A DNA stretch of 64,000 bases from Celeribacter ethanolicus. GTDB taxonomy: Bacteria; Pseudomonadota; Alphaproteobacteria; Rhodobacterales; Rhodobacteraceae. The position numbers and the translations under genes were made by a program. The stretch covers positions 62,001 to 126,000 of the forward strand of contig NZ_LRUC01000003.1 of the NCBI RefSeq assembly GCF_001550095.1, in the 5' to 3' direction. Numbering within the stretch: position 1 is the first letter of the stretch; each line of letters opens with the position of its first letter. Under the pieces are notes generated by a model that made no database searches, was not told the DNA's origin, and worked only from the letters and a program-made list of their open reading frames with translations. Positions 16,931 through 25,690 of the stretch are shown here, piece by piece.

Positions 16931-17392
16931 ATGAAGCTGTCGACGAAAGGGCGGTATGCCATGGTGGCGCTTGCGGATCTGGCCTTGCAGCCGGAGGGCG
17001 GGCTTTTGTCGCTTGCGGAGATTTCCAAGCGCCAGGATATTTCTCTGCCCTATCTCGAACAGCTCTTCGTGAAACTGCGCCGCGCCGAGCTTGTGACCTC
17101 TGTGCGCGGGCCGGGCGGCGGTTACAAGCTTGCGAAACCGGCGTCCGAAATCCGTGTGTCGGATATTCTGGGCGCGGTGGACGAGACCGTGTCGGCGATG
17201 CACACAGGTGCGGGCGCGTCTGGCGGGGTGTCCGGCTCGCGCGCGCAGTCGATGACCAACCGGCTCTGGGAAGGGTTGTCGGCGCATGTTTATGTCTTCC
17301 TGCATCAGACGCGGCTGTCGGATGTGGTGAAAAACGAGTTGCGGCCCTGTCCGGCGGTGCCGACATTGTTTGCCGTTGTAGATGAAGACTGA
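16931..17392 (+). CDS. iscR: Rrf2 family regulator IscR (single-cysteine type)
   Basis: 153-residue winged-helix repressor of the Rrf2 family, heading the suf operon. MKLSTKGRYAMVALADLAL, ISLPYLEQLFVKLR and VRGPGGGYKLAKP are the recognition helices and wing. In E. coli IscR three cysteines and one histidine hold the cluster. Here the equivalent loop (ETVSAMHTGAGASGGVSGSRAQS) has no cysteine at all. The only cysteine is C140 near the C-terminus; H91, H119 and H125 are possible further ligands. This matches the atypical IscR described in Rhodobacter sphaeroides. The start at 16931 is chosen from Rrf2 homology and the upstream AAAGGGGAAAGACG. Confidence 0.93.
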   Translation: MKLSTKGRYAMVALADLALQPEGGLLSLAEISKRQDISLPYLEQLFVKLRRAELVTSVRGPGGGYKLAKPASEIRVSDILGAVDETVSAMHTGAGASGGVSGSRAQSMTNRLWEGLSAHVYVFLHQTRLSDVVKNELRPCPAVPTLFAVVDED

Positions 17393-17402
17393 CGGTCATT
17401 TT

Positions 17403-17410
17403 GAGTATTT
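17403..17410 (+). repeat. GAGTATTT intergenic element, copy 2
   Basis: TTGAGTATTT begins 8 nt after the iscR stop and continues as GACCAGCAAAGGAAACCC. The AAAGGAAA part acts as the ribosome-binding site of the next gene. The same layout (element, spacer, AAAGGAAA) is seen at 44594. Confidence 0.5.
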
Positions 17411-17428
17411 GACCAGCAAAGGAAACCC

Positions 17429-18478
17429 GTGACCAGGACCCGCACATATCTCGATTGGAACGCCACAGCGCCGCTTTGTGGGGCGGCACGGGAGGCAATG
17501 ATTGCGGCCATGGATATGGTCGGCAACCCGTCGTCTGTGCATGGCGAGGGGCGGGCTGCGAAAGGTCTGATGGAGCGCGCCCGCGCACAGGTGGCCGAGG
17601 CGTTTGGAGCGCAGGGGGCGGATATCGTCTTTACCTCGGGCGCCACGGAAGCGGCGGCCTTGGCTCTGTCAGGTAAGGAAATGCACTGCGCGGCGGTGGA
17701 GCATGAGGCGGTGTCTTCGTGGTGCGCCGCCGATCTTGCGGTGGATCGTTCGGGCCGTGTGACGGTCGCGGAGCCGGCAAAGAGCGCCTTGCAGATCGCC
17801 AATTCGGAAACCGGGATCGTCCAGACCCTGCCCGAAGGTTTGGCCGTCTGCGATGCGACGCAGGGCTTTGGGAAAATTCCGCTGGCCTTCAACTGGATGG
17901 GCTGCGATATGGCGCTGCTTTCGGCGCACAAGCTTGGCGGGCCGAAGGGCGTCGGCGCTTTGGTTCTGAAACAGGGCCTCGATGTCGAAGCCACCATCAA
18001 GGGGGGCGGTCAGGAGATGGGGCGCAGAAGCGGCACCGAGAACCTGATCGGCATTGCAGGCTTTGGCGCGGCTGCCGAACGCGCGGCCAAACAATTGGCC
18101 GAGGGCGTTTGGGAGGAGGTCGCGGAGAAGCGCGATTATCTTGAGACGCTGTTGGCGGATGGGATGCAAGCCCCCATCTTTGTGGGCAAGAATGAGTCCC
18201 GTCTGCCCAACACGATGAGCCTGATCACGCCCGGCTGGAAGGGCGAGACGCAGGTGATGCAGATGGATCTGGCGGGGTTTGCCGTATCGGCGGGCTCGGC
18301 CTGTTCTTCGGGCAAGGTCAGGGCCTCGAAGGTGCTGACCGCGATGGGATACAGCGACGAAGACGCGGCCTGTGCGCTTCGGGTGTCCATCGGGCCGGAG
18401 GTGACAAAAGAGGAATTGGAGCGGTTCGCCACAGCCTGGCTTTCCGCCTTTGGACGTTGGCGCAAACGCGCCGCATGA
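17429..18478 (+). CDS. cysteine desulfurase (IscS/NifS type)
   Basis: PLP-dependent enzyme that removes sulfur from cysteine for Fe-S assembly. It has 349 residues, somewhat short for IscS. The PLP lysine is K168 (SAHKLGGPKGVG). H92 and the NSETGI segment form the PLP pocket. The persulfide cysteine is C292 in AGSACSSGK, on the long mobile loop of group I desulfurases. A second, group II desulfurase (SufS) ends the same operon, so two sulfur donors are co-encoded. The GTG start at 17429 follows AAAGGAAA. Confidence 0.93.
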   Translation: MTRTRTYLDWNATAPLCGAAREAMIAAMDMVGNPSSVHGEGRAAKGLMERARAQVAEAFGAQGADIVFTSGATEAAALALSGKEMHCAAVEHEAVSSWCAADLAVDRSGRVTVAEPAKSALQIANSETGIVQTLPEGLAVCDATQGFGKIPLAFNWMGCDMALLSAHKLGGPKGVGALVLKQGLDVEATIKGGGQEMGRRSGTENLIGIAGFGAAAERAAKQLAEGVWEEVAEKRDYLETLLADGMQAPIFVGKNESRLPNTMSLITPGWKGETQVMQMDLAGFAVSAGSACSSGKVRASKVLTAMGYSDEDAACALRVSIGPEVTKEELERFATAWLSAFGRWRKRAA

Positions 18479-18530
18479 AACAAAAAACGGCCATAAGGCC
18501 GACAGAAGACGCACATGAAGGAGTGATCCG

Positions 18531-20060
18531 ATGATGGATGACATTCAGGTCAAGGAAGGGGTCGAGGAGGAAACGGTTGCGGCCGTGAAATCCCTCGCCG
18601 GGAAATACAAATACGGTTGGGACACCGATATCGAGATGGAATATGCCCCGAAAGGGCTGACCGAAGACATCGTGCGCCTGATTTCGGCCAAGAACGAAGA
18701 GCCGGAATGGATGACCGAGTGGCGCCTTGAGGCCTATCGCCGCTGGATCACTCTCGAAGAGCCGGATTGGGCGATGATCGACTATCCTGAGATTGATTTT
18801 CAGGACCAGTATTACTACGCGCGCCCGAAAAGCATGTCGGAAAAGCCGAAGTCGCTCGATGAGGTCGATCCCAAGCTGTTGGAAACCTACAAGAAACTCG
18901 GCATTCCGCTGAAGGAACAGATGATCCTTGCCGGTGTCGAAGGCGCCGAAGAGGTGGCCGCCGACGGAGACAATTCAGAGCGCAAGGTGGCGGTCGATGC
19001 GGTGTTCGACTCCGTCTCTGTGGGCACGACCTTCAAGGCCGAGCTTGAGAAGGCGGGCGTGATCTTTTGCTCCATTTCGGAAGCGATCAAGAACCACCCG
19101 GAACTCGTCAAGAAATACCTCGCTTCCGTGGTGCCGATTTCGGACAATTACTATGCGACTCTGAACTCGGCCGTGTTCTCCGACGGGTCTTTTGTCTACA
19201 TTCCGCCGAACACGCGCTGCCCGATGGAGCTGTCGACCTACTTCCGGATCAACGCGGAAAACACCGGCCAGTTCGAGCGCACGCTGATCATCGCCGACAA
19301 GGGCAGCTATGTGTCCTATCTCGAAGGCTGCACCGCGCCGCAGCGCGACACCGCGCAGCTTCACGCCGCTGTGGTCGAGATCATCATCGAGGAAGACGCC
19401 GAGGTGAAATACTCGACGGTGCAAAACTGGTTCCCCGGCGATGAAGAGGGCAAGGGCGGCATCTACAACTTTGTGACCAAACGCGCCGATTGCCGGGGCG
19501 ACCGGGCGAAAGTGATGTGGACGCAGGTCGAGACCGGCTCCGCCGTGACGTGGAAATACCCGTCCTGCGTGCTGCGCGGCGACGACAGCCAGGGCGAATT
19601 CTACTCGATCGCCATCACCAACAACTACCAGCAGGCCGACACCGGCACGAAGATGGTGCATCTGGGCAAAAACACCCGCTCGCGCATCGTCTCCAAAGGC
19701 ATCTCGGCGGGCAAGGCGCAGAACACCTATCGCGGTCAGGTGTCGATGCACCCGAAGGCGAAAAATTCGCGCAACTATACCCAGTGCGACAGCTTGCTGA
19801 TCGGGTCTGAATGCGGCGCGCATACCGTGCCTTACATCGAAGTGCGCAACAACTCGTCGCGCGTGGAGCATGAGGCGACCACCTCGAAGGTGGACGACGA
19901 ACAAATGTTCTACTGCCGCCAGCGGGGCATGGACGAAGAAGAGGCCGTGGCGCTGATCGTCAACGGTTTTGCCAAGGAAGTGCTTCAGGCGCTGCCGATG
20001 GAATTCGCCATGGAAGCGCAGCAATTGGTGGCGATCTCGCTTGAGGGGTCGGTGGGCTGA
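18531..20060 (+). CDS. sufB: Fe-S cluster scaffold subunit SufB
   Basis: Scaffold subunit of the SufBCD complex, on which the nascent [4Fe-4S] cluster is built using sulfur from SufS. It has 509 residues of the SufB/SufD fold. The beta-helix core includes the family segment [26 protein letters not shown]419 in it corresponds to the essential sulfur-accepting cysteine reported for E. coli SufB. AAGGAGTGATCCG precedes the ATG. Its stop codon overlaps the following gene in TGATG, so translation is coupled to a protein of unknown function. Confidence 0.97.
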   Translation: MMDDIQVKEGVEEETVAAVKSLAGKYKYGWDTDIEMEYAPKGLTEDIVRLISAKNEEPEWMTEWRLEAYRRWITLEEPDWAMIDYPEIDFQDQYYYARPKSMSEKPKSLDEVDPKLLETYKKLGIPLKEQMILAGVEGAEEVAADGDNSERKVAVDAVFDSVSVGTTFKAELEKAGVIFCSISEAIKNHPELVKKYLASVVPISDNYYATLNSAVFSDGSFVYIPPNTRCPMELSTYFRINAENTGQFERTLIIADKGSYVSYLEGCTAPQRDTAQLHAAVVEIIIEEDAEVKYSTVQNWFPGDEEGKGGIYNFVTKRADCRGDRAKVMWTQVETGSAVTWKYPSCVLRGDDSQGEFYSIAITNNYQQADTGTKMVHLGKNTRSRIVSKGISAGKAQNTYRGQVSMHPKAKNSRNYTQCDSLLIGSECGAHTVPYIEVRNNSSRVEHEATTSKVDDEQMFYCRQRGMDEEEAVALIVNGFAKEVLQALPMEFAMEAQQLVAISLEGSVG

Positions 20061-20548
20061 TGATGCGTTTTGTTGGTATGAGTTTGGCGGCTCTTTTGGC
20101 CTCGGTGCAGGTGGCGCATGCCGATCCGGCAGAGGACCTTGGTTTGATGGGGGACGATTACGGTGTCTTGGCCGGTGTCATTCTCATGGAGGTCATGCCG
20201 GGCGTCGCAACATGCGGACCGGCCATGACAGATGAGGCCTGTGACGCAGTTCGGGCGCATATAGTGGACGATTTGAAAGCCAGTCCCGACCGGCTTCGCG
20301 ACGTTCAGCTTCAGGCGATCGAGCAGCGGTTCGGATCGCTCGATGCAGCGCTTGAGGATTGGCGCAGCCAGCCGCAGGAGATTCAAGAGGCGGATCTGTG
20401 CAAAGTCGAAGAAATGACATGGCGCTGCCAGACGTTCATTGATGCGATGTTTTACGGGGGATTGGTGCCCTATCTTCAGGCGGCGCGTCTGGCCGCGTCC
20501 AGGGAGGTGACTCAGTTCTACACAGACGGAAGGCCTTTCGAGGATTGA
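20060..20548 (+). CDS. secreted protein of unknown function coupled to sufB
   Basis: 162-residue protein with a likely signal peptide (about 1-21, MRFVGMSLAALLASVQVAHA, cleavage after AHA). The mature part has four cysteines (C52, C61, C113, C122) that could form two disulfides, consistent with the periplasm. It is acidic and helical, and I recognise no domain. The start overlaps the sufB stop (TGATG), so it is translated from the suf transcript. Periplasmic export is hard to reconcile with a cytosolic Fe-S role, so the link may be genomic rather than functional. Confidence 0.75.
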   Translation: MMRFVGMSLAALLASVQVAHADPAEDLGLMGDDYGVLAGVILMEVMPGVATCGPAMTDEACDAVRAHIVDDLKASPDRLRDVQLQAIEQRFGSLDAALEDWRSQPQEIQEADLCKVEEMTWRCQTFIDAMFYGGLVPYLQAARLAASREVTQFYTDGRPFED

Positions 20549-20553
20549 ACGCG

Positions 20554-20805
20554 ATGTCGCACATGACCCCATCCGACCATGAGAACGACGCGCCGGAAAT
20601 CTCTGGCATGATCGGCGGCACGCTCCGGGTGAAGCCGGGGACCAAGACCGTGATCTCCGCCATGATCAATCGCGATCTGATCCTTGCCTCTGGCGTCGAG
20701 GCGGAGCTGACCGGGATGGTGCAGAACAATGTTTATCTCAACGACGGCGTGCTAACGGGCAAAGGCTTGATTGGTGGCAAAATCCTGAAGGACGGTAAGA
20801 CATGA
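20554..20805 (+). CDS. small beta-repeat protein of unknown function
   Basis: 83-residue protein. After a short polar N-terminus, it shows repeated six-residue-like strands ([52 protein letters not shown]) suggestive of a small beta-helix, as in bactofilin-like or hexapeptide proteins. The resemblance is only by eye. The ATG at 20554 follows GAGG at 10 nt; a TTG at 20545 and an ATG at 20563 are alternatives. Its stop overlaps the next gene in ATGA. Confidence 0.65.
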   Translation: MSHMTPSDHENDAPEISGMIGGTLRVKPGTKTVISAMINRDLILASGVEAELTGMVQNNVYLNDGVLTGKGLIGGKILKDGKT

Positions 20806-21113
20806 TCGTGACCACGACCCCCTCCGTCGAGGGGAAAAAGATCACCGCTTATCGCGGCATCGTCACCGGTGAGGCGATCATGGGGGCGAATATCGTCCGC
20901 GATCTCTTCGCGCAGGTGACCGACATCATCGGCGGGCGCTCGAACGCCTATGAATCGAAACTCGCCGAGGGACGCGAAACCGCTCTGAGCGAGATGGAAG
21001 ACAAGGCGCGCGCGCTTGGCGCGAATGCCGTTGTGGGTGTCGATCTCGATTACGAGGTGATCGGTCAGATGCTTATGGTGTCCGCCTCCGGCACCGCCGT
21101 GACTGTGGAGTAA
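20802..21113 (+). CDS. YbjQ/UPF0145 family protein
   Basis: 103-residue member of the YbjQ (UPF0145) family, described as a putative heavy-metal-binding domain that forms pentameric rings. Typical segments are [24 protein letters not shown], an RS(N)AYESKL helix and a long helix ending [15 protein letters not shown]. It overlaps the upstream gene by 4 nt and is 3 nt from the next gene. The function is not established. Its presence in a suf operon raises a possible metal link. Confidence 0.88.
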   Translation: MIVTTTPSVEGKKITAYRGIVTGEAIMGANIVRDLFAQVTDIIGGRSNAYESKLAEGRETALSEMEDKARALGANAVVGVDLDYEVIGQMLMVSASGTAVTVE

Positions 21114-21116
21114 GCC

Positions 21117-21329
21117 ATGCATTTCGAGCTTTTGCCCTATTTTCTGATCAAATCCTCCGGCATCGGTGTCGGTATCTTCATCGGCCTGCTGATCGGCCTC
21201 GGCGTGCGCGCCAAGGGGGGCAATCGCGAGGGGCTGATCATGAATTCGGTCGTAGTGACGGCGCTTGTCGTCGGTCTCGCGGCGCTGGTGTTTACCGCGC
21301 TGATCCGCATGGTGAGCTATTCCGGCTGA
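21117..21329 (+). CDS. small membrane protein
   Basis: 70-residue protein with two hydrophobic helices: about 8-30 (FLIKSSGIGVGIFIGLLIGLG) and about 43-65 (VVVTALVVGLAALVFTALI), joined by a basic loop RAKGGNRE. The topology is a simple hairpin. I know no family. It starts 3 nt after the YbjQ-type gene and its stop shares a base with the next start (TGATG), so it belongs to the sufB-linked cassette. Confidence 0.7.
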   Translation: MHFELLPYFLIKSSGIGVGIFIGLLIGLGVRAKGGNREGLIMNSVVVTALVVGLAALVFTALIRMVSYSG

Positions 21330-21952
21330 TGAGCGCAGAGCACGCCCATATCGCCCCGTTCGGCCCCGCAGGGCCCGAGCTGACCTTCCCGGAGGAGGTG
21401 GGCGACTATGTCTGTGCGCAATATGACCGGGCGGAGCGGATCGTCGAATATGGCTCTGGCGGTTCTACCGCTTACGGGGCGGCGCAACCCGGCAAGGCGA
21501 TCTGGTCCGTCGAAGGCTCGAAAGACTGGCACGCCGCCATGGCCGCGCATTTCGAAGCGCACCCGCCCAAGGCCGAGCTGCATCTCATCCATGCCGACAT
21601 CGGCCCGACCAAAGCCTGGTCCTACCCGTCGAACAACAATGGCTGGGCGCGCTACCCGGACTACTGTTTCGGGGTGTGGCTGCGCGCGGACCTTGTGGCG
21701 CCGGATCTGGTGCTGATCGACGGGCGGTTCCGCGCGGGGTGTTTTCTTGCGACTCTGGTGTCGATTACCAAGCCCACGCGGGTACTGATCGACGATTATG
21801 TCGGGCGCGAAGACAAATACGCGGGGATCACCCAATTCGCAGAGCCGACCGGGTTCCACGGTCGCATGGTGCAATTCGATCTGGAACCGGTCGGGAGCCT
21901 GCCGTCGGCGGCGCTCTATCCGATCCTAAAGCTGTTTCAGGGAAAGGCATGA
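21329..21952 (+). CDS. putative SAM-dependent methyltransferase-like Rossmann protein
   Basis: 207-residue soluble protein. Residues about 35-50 (RAERIVEYGSGGSTAYGA) resemble motif I of class I methyltransferases. SVEGSKDWHAAM follows as a possible motif II acidic strand end, and LVLIDGRFRAGCFLATLV is motif IV-like. The LIDDY and WARYPDYCF segments are notable. It may instead be a sugar- or nucleotide-handling protein with the same fold. It is translationally coupled to the small membrane protein upstream (TGATG). Confidence 0.6.
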   Translation: MSAEHAHIAPFGPAGPELTFPEEVGDYVCAQYDRAERIVEYGSGGSTAYGAAQPGKAIWSVEGSKDWHAAMAAHFEAHPPKAELHLIHADIGPTKAWSYPSNNNGWARYPDYCFGVWLRADLVAPDLVLIDGRFRAGCFLATLVSITKPTRVLIDDYVGREDKYAGITQFAEPTGFHGRMVQFDLEPVGSLPSAALYPILKLFQGKA

Positions 21953-22051
21953 CGATGCTCCGTGCCCTGACATACTCTATGCAGACGCCCGATTTTCGCC
22001 ATGATCACATGGTAAACAGTCCCCTTACACAGCGTGGTAAAGGGTGTTGCG

Positions 22052-22606
22052 ATGCATCAGCGCGAGGATTTCTACAGCCGTCTCGGACGCGTGACGCGCG
22101 CGCCGCAGGATGGGGTGCACAGGATGGGGCCCAGCCAGACGCGCAATCATGGCCGCAACCAGCACCTCAAGGAGATGCTGGCGCGGCACAAGGCGCAGGG
22201 CATGCATGGCGCACCCGCGATCGAGCCGAATCTGAAACTCACGCAGGTGCTTTCCTATCTTCTGGCCTTCGCCATGGGCGGGCTGGCGGCGGTGATCGCG
22301 CGCTGGCTGCGGTTTCAGCTTTCGGACGGTATGACGCAGGTTTCGGCGGATCTCGATCTGGCGCTCGATGTGCTCTTCGCCATCGTGATCGCCTTCATTC
22401 TGCGCGAGGCGGTGTCGCTTTCGGCGGTGAAGCGCATGGGGGCGCAGGTCGCGGGCATCCTGCTGGCCATGGTGACCATGCACAATGTGGTGCACGAGAT
22501 GCCGGACGTGTTTTCGCGCCTGTTCTCGCCGCAATGGGTCGCGCATGTGACCGACACGACGGAGCCGGGCACGCTGGCCTTCCGGGGCCACAGCTATCAT
22601 CTCTGA
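22052..22606 (+). CDS. membrane protein of unknown function in the suf locus
   Basis: 184-residue protein. The basic N-terminal 55 residues (RLGRVTRAPQDGVHRMG, TRNHGRNQHLKEMLARHKAQG) are probably cytoplasmic. Two or three hydrophobic helices follow: about 62-80 (VLSYLLAFAMGGLAAVIAR), 100-117 (LALDVLFAIVIAFILRE) and 128-145 (GAQVAGILLAMVTMHNVV). The start ATG at 22052 follows AAAGGGTGTTGCG; a GTG at 22034 would add six residues. There is a 99-nt gap to the upstream gene. I recognise no domain. Confidence 0.65.
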   Translation: MHQREDFYSRLGRVTRAPQDGVHRMGPSQTRNHGRNQHLKEMLARHKAQGMHGAPAIEPNLKLTQVLSYLLAFAMGGLAAVIARWLRFQLSDGMTQVSADLDLALDVLFAIVIAFILREAVSLSAVKRMGAQVAGILLAMVTMHNVVHEMPDVFSRLFSPQWVAHVTDTTEPGTLAFRGHSYHL

Positions 22607-22735
22607 ACCGCGCAGATGCTGACGCAACGTCAGGTCTCAATGTCGTAACAATTTCTGTCTCGTGCCACGTTCTTTCCCAATTTCCCGATCAATCTGGTGA
22701 GGTCCAGAACAAGAGACGGGAAGAGGGGCAGGAAC

Positions 22736-23005
22736 ATGCAACCAGCACAACAGGCACAATTCGCCGAGCGCATTCAGCGCATCCAGTCGGGGGGGCCGAA
22801 CACCTTTGCGACCGTCTATACGGGGCTGCAAGATGTCGACACGCCCGCGGGCAAGAAGGTTTCCGGGGTGCAGCACAAGAGCGCGCCGGTCGAGGGACGA
22901 CTGTCTGCGGCTGCGCTTTTGAGCCTCGGGCTGAAATCCGGCTTGCTCAAGCTGGTGGCCTTGGGCTCCGGCATTCTTCTGTTTTTGCATTTCGCCGGGG
23001 TCTGA
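22736..23005 (+). CDS. small protein with C-terminal hydrophobic helix
   Basis: 89-residue protein. The first 60 residues are polar (AQFAERIQRIQSGGPNTFATVYTG, VQHKSAPVEGR) and the last 25 are hydrophobic (LLKLVALGSGILLFLHFAGV), giving a tail-anchored layout. GGGCAGGAAC precedes the ATG at 22736; the frame starts 39 nt earlier at 22697 but with no good ribosome-binding site. Function unknown. It is the last cassette gene before sufC, with 135 nt between them. Confidence 0.6.
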   Translation: MQPAQQAQFAERIQRIQSGGPNTFATVYTGLQDVDTPAGKKVSGVQHKSAPVEGRLSAAALLSLGLKSGLLKLVALGSGILLFLHFAGV

Positions 23006-23140
23006 GCCATTGCGCTTTTTCCGGCGATGACCTCACCGGTGCCGGTCTGACGGCGGCGCCTCATTCGAACATGACAAACGCACATGCGCCTGCCGGGGTC
23101 CCGATCCCGCGCGGGCTCTCTTCCGTGAAAGGACAATAAA

Positions 23141-23902
23141 ATGTTGGAAATCAAAAATCTCCACGTCAAGCTTGAAGAAGAGGATAAGCAAATCCTCAAG
23201 GGTGTGAACCTCACCGTCGGCGAAGGTGAAGTCCATGCGATCATGGGGCCCAACGGCTCCGGTAAATCCACCACCTCCTATGTGCTCTCGGGTCGCGACG
23301 GCTATGTGGTGACCGAGGGCGAAGTGATCCTCGACGGTGAGAACATTCTTGAGCTGGAACCCGAAGAGCGTGCCGCTGCCGGTCTGTTCCTTGCCTTCCA
23401 ATACCCGGTCGAGATCCCCGGCGTGTCCAACATGACCTTCCTGCGCACCGCCGTGAACGCGCAACGCAAGGCGCGTGGCGAAGAGGAGCTGTCGGCGACC
23501 GACTTCCTCAAAACCGTGCGCGCCAAGGCGAAAAGCCTTCAGATCGACGCTGACATGCTGAAACGCCCGGTCAACATGGGCTTCTCGGGCGGTGAGAAAA
23601 AACGCAACGAGATCCTGCAAATGGCCATGCTGGAGCCGAAGCTCTGCATCCTCGACGAAACCGACTCCGGGCTTGACGTCGATGCGATGAAACTGGTCTC
23701 CGAGGGCGTCAACGCGCTGCGTGACGGCAAGCGGTCTTTCGTGGTGATCACCCACTACCAGCGCCTTCTCGATCACATCAAACCGGACGTGGTTCACATC
23801 ATGTATGACGGTCGCATCGTGAAAACCGGCGGGCCCGAGCTGGCGCTCGAGGTTGAGCATAACGGCTACGCCGATCTGCTGGCCGAGGTGGAGAAGGCCT
23901 GA
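23141..23902 (+). CDS. sufC: Fe-S assembly ATPase SufC
   Basis: ABC-type ATPase of the SufBC2D scaffold complex; ATP hydrolysis drives the rearrangement needed to build the cluster. 253 residues. Walker A GPNGSGKST lies near 36-44. The signature is GFSGGEKKR, Walker B LCILDETDSGLD, and the H-loop THYQR. The SufC hallmark, an acidic DETDSGLDVD with the switch histidine downstream, is present. AAAGGACAATAAA precedes the ATG. Its stop is followed immediately by sufD, with the two sharing the TGATG junction. Confidence 0.97.
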   Translation: MLEIKNLHVKLEEEDKQILKGVNLTVGEGEVHAIMGPNGSGKSTTSYVLSGRDGYVVTEGEVILDGENILELEPEERAAAGLFLAFQYPVEIPGVSNMTFLRTAVNAQRKARGEEELSATDFLKTVRAKAKSLQIDADMLKRPVNMGFSGGEKKRNEILQMAMLEPKLCILDETDSGLDVDAMKLVSEGVNALRDGKRSFVVITHYQRLLDHIKPDVVHIMYDGRIVKTGGPELALEVEHNGYADLLAEVEKA

Positions 23903-25197
23903 TGACACGTGCGGAACTGAAACAGAAGAAACTGGACGCGACGGCGGCGCGGGTCGAGGGTATGACCCTTCCCGCGGGCGCGCCCTGGGCCGAGGCCCTG
24001 CGTCAGGATGCGCTCAATCGGCTGCTGTCCATGGGGCTGCCGCAAGGGCGCGACGAATATTGGCGCTGGACCCGTCCGGACAGCCTGAACGCCGCCGAGG
24101 CGCCGAAAGCCGCTGTGTTCGTGGCGAGCGAGGCGCCGGTGTTCTCTGGGCTCGATCGGATCAAGATTGTCTTTGTCGATGGCGTTTTCGATGCCGAGGT
24201 CTCCGACGCGCTTGAAGGCGAAAACCTTGAGATCATGCGGCTTTCCGATGCGCTCTCCTCCGACATCCACTGGGTGAAGGACGCTTACGGCGTTCAGGAG
24301 AAAAAGGCGCAGGACCCGGTCGAGCGCCCGTTTGCGACGCTCAACACTGCTTTCGCCACGGACGGCATGGTCATCCGCGCCACCGGCAAGGTCGCGAAAC
24401 CTGTGTCGCTTGTCTACCTGCACAAGAAAGAGACCTCCGACGCCATCCTGCACCACGTGATCCGCGTGGACGAAGGCGCCGATCTGACGGTGCTCGAAAA
24501 CGGCCCGGCGGCGGCGCGGTTCAACAAGGTGATGGAAGTCGATGTGGCGGATAAAGCCGCTTTCCACCATGTGCGTGCCCAAGGCCGCGATCATGAGCGC
24601 CGCGCGGTGACCCATGTGTTTGCAACCGTCGGGCAGGAGGCTCTGTTCAAAAGCTTCACCATGACCGCCAACGGCGTTCTGACCCGCAATGAGGTGTTCA
24701 TCGACATCGTCGGCGACGACTCGGTCGCGCATGTCGCGGGCGCGGCCATGGGGGACGGCGATTTCCTGCATGACGACACCGTGTTCATCACCCATGACGC
24801 CGAGCGCTGCGAAAGCCGTCAGGTGTTCAAGAAGGTGCTGCGGAACGGGGCCAAAGCCGTGTTCCAGGGCAAAATCCTTGTGAAACCCGAAGCGCAGAAG
24901 ACCGACGGTTATCAGATTTCTCAGGGCCTGCTTTTGGACGACAACAGCCAGTTCCTCGCCAAGCCCGAGCTGGAGATCTACGCCGATGACGTCGCCTGTT
25001 CGCACGGCTCCACCGTGGGGGCGATCGACGATGAGGCGCTGTTCTACCTGCGCTCGCGCGGGGTTCCGGCGTCCGATGCGACCGACCTTCTGACGCTGGC
25101 GTTCTTGGCCGAAGCCATTGAGGAGATCGAGGATGCGGCCATCGCCGAAGACATCCTGCATCGTCTCGAAGGCTGGCTGAAACGCCGCCGCAAGTAA
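23902..25197 (+). CDS. sufD: Fe-S assembly protein SufD
   Basis: Partner of SufB in the SufBC2D complex, needed for iron entry and stability. 431 residues. An N-terminal helical region (about 1-90, including the MGLPQGRDEYWRWT motif) leads into the beta-helix core. The conserved C-terminal segment is CSHGSTVGAIDDEALFYLRSRGVPASDATDLL, in which the histidine corresponds to the residue implicated in cluster binding at the SufB-SufD interface. Translation is coupled to sufC (TGATG). Confidence 0.96.
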   Translation: MTRAELKQKKLDATAARVEGMTLPAGAPWAEALRQDALNRLLSMGLPQGRDEYWRWTRPDSLNAAEAPKAAVFVASEAPVFSGLDRIKIVFVDGVFDAEVSDALEGENLEIMRLSDALSSDIHWVKDAYGVQEKKAQDPVERPFATLNTAFATDGMVIRATGKVAKPVSLVYLHKKETSDAILHHVIRVDEGADLTVLENGPAAARFNKVMEVDVADKAAFHHVRAQGRDHERRAVTHVFATVGQEALFKSFTMTANGVLTRNEVFIDIVGDDSVAHVAGAAMGDGDFLHDDTVFITHDAERCESRQVFKKVLRNGAKAVFQGKILVKPEAQKTDGYQISQGLLLDDNSQFLAKPELEIYADDVACSHGSTVGAIDDEALFYLRSRGVPASDATDLLTLAFLAEAIEEIEDAAIAEDILHRLEGWLKRRRK

Positions 25198-25206
25198 GGG
25201 GCATCC

Positions 25207-25689
25207 ATGGGCGTCGTCACCGACATCGCGAAAAGCTACCGCGCGCCACGGGCCGTGCTCCGGCATCGGCTCGCGGGCGAAACCGAGGGCGGTGCGCTCG
25301 TGACCCTGATGCTCGCTTGCGGGCTGATCTTTGTGGCGCAATGGCCGCGGTTGTCGCGCGTGGCCTTCGAGACCGGCCAAGAGGTGCAGATGCTCATGGG
25401 CGCGACGCTCCTGAGCTGGCTCTTCATCATGCCCTTGGTGTTCTACGTCCTCTCCGGGATCGTGGGTTTTGCCCTGCGTCTCATGGGGGCCGCGGCCTCG
25501 GGGTTCGAGGTGCGTCTGGCGATGTTCTGGGGGCTTCTCTGTGCGGCCCCTCTGTGGCTCCTTTGGGGGCTGACGGCGGGGTTTGTCGGGCCGGGGGCCA
25601 CGACCAATGGCGTGGGCGTTCTCGCCCTTGTCGCCTTGATTTACTTCTGGGGCGCGATGCTTGCGGAAGTCGTGAAGAAAGAGAGCTGA
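25207..25689 (+). CDS. YIP1 family membrane protein
   Basis: 160-residue protein with about four hydrophobic helices (TLMLACGLIFVAQW; LMGATLLSWLFIMPLVFYVLSGIVGFAL; LAMFWGLLCAAPLWLLWGL; GVLALVALIYFWGAML), matching the YIP1-like membrane family. It lies between sufD (9 nt) and sufS (1 nt), so it is certainly part of the suf transcript. I know of no established role of YIP1-like proteins in Fe-S assembly. Confidence 0.8.
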   Translation: MGVVTDIAKSYRAPRAVLRHRLAGETEGGALVTLMLACGLIFVAQWPRLSRVAFETGQEVQMLMGATLLSWLFIMPLVFYVLSGIVGFALRLMGAAASGFEVRLAMFWGLLCAAPLWLLWGLTAGFVGPGATTNGVGVLALVALIYFWGAMLAEVVKKES

Positions 25690-25690
25690 C

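Noticed and set aside
19401-19420. AAATACTC, the reverse complement of the GAGTATTT element, in sufB
   Set aside because: It is part of the sufB coding sequence (KYST) and not intergenic, so it is not counted as a copy.
21999-22012. Short palindrome CCATG-ATCA-CATGG before the membrane protein gene in the suf cassette
   Set aside because: Five-base arms are expected by chance at this frequency and it has no clear promoter context.
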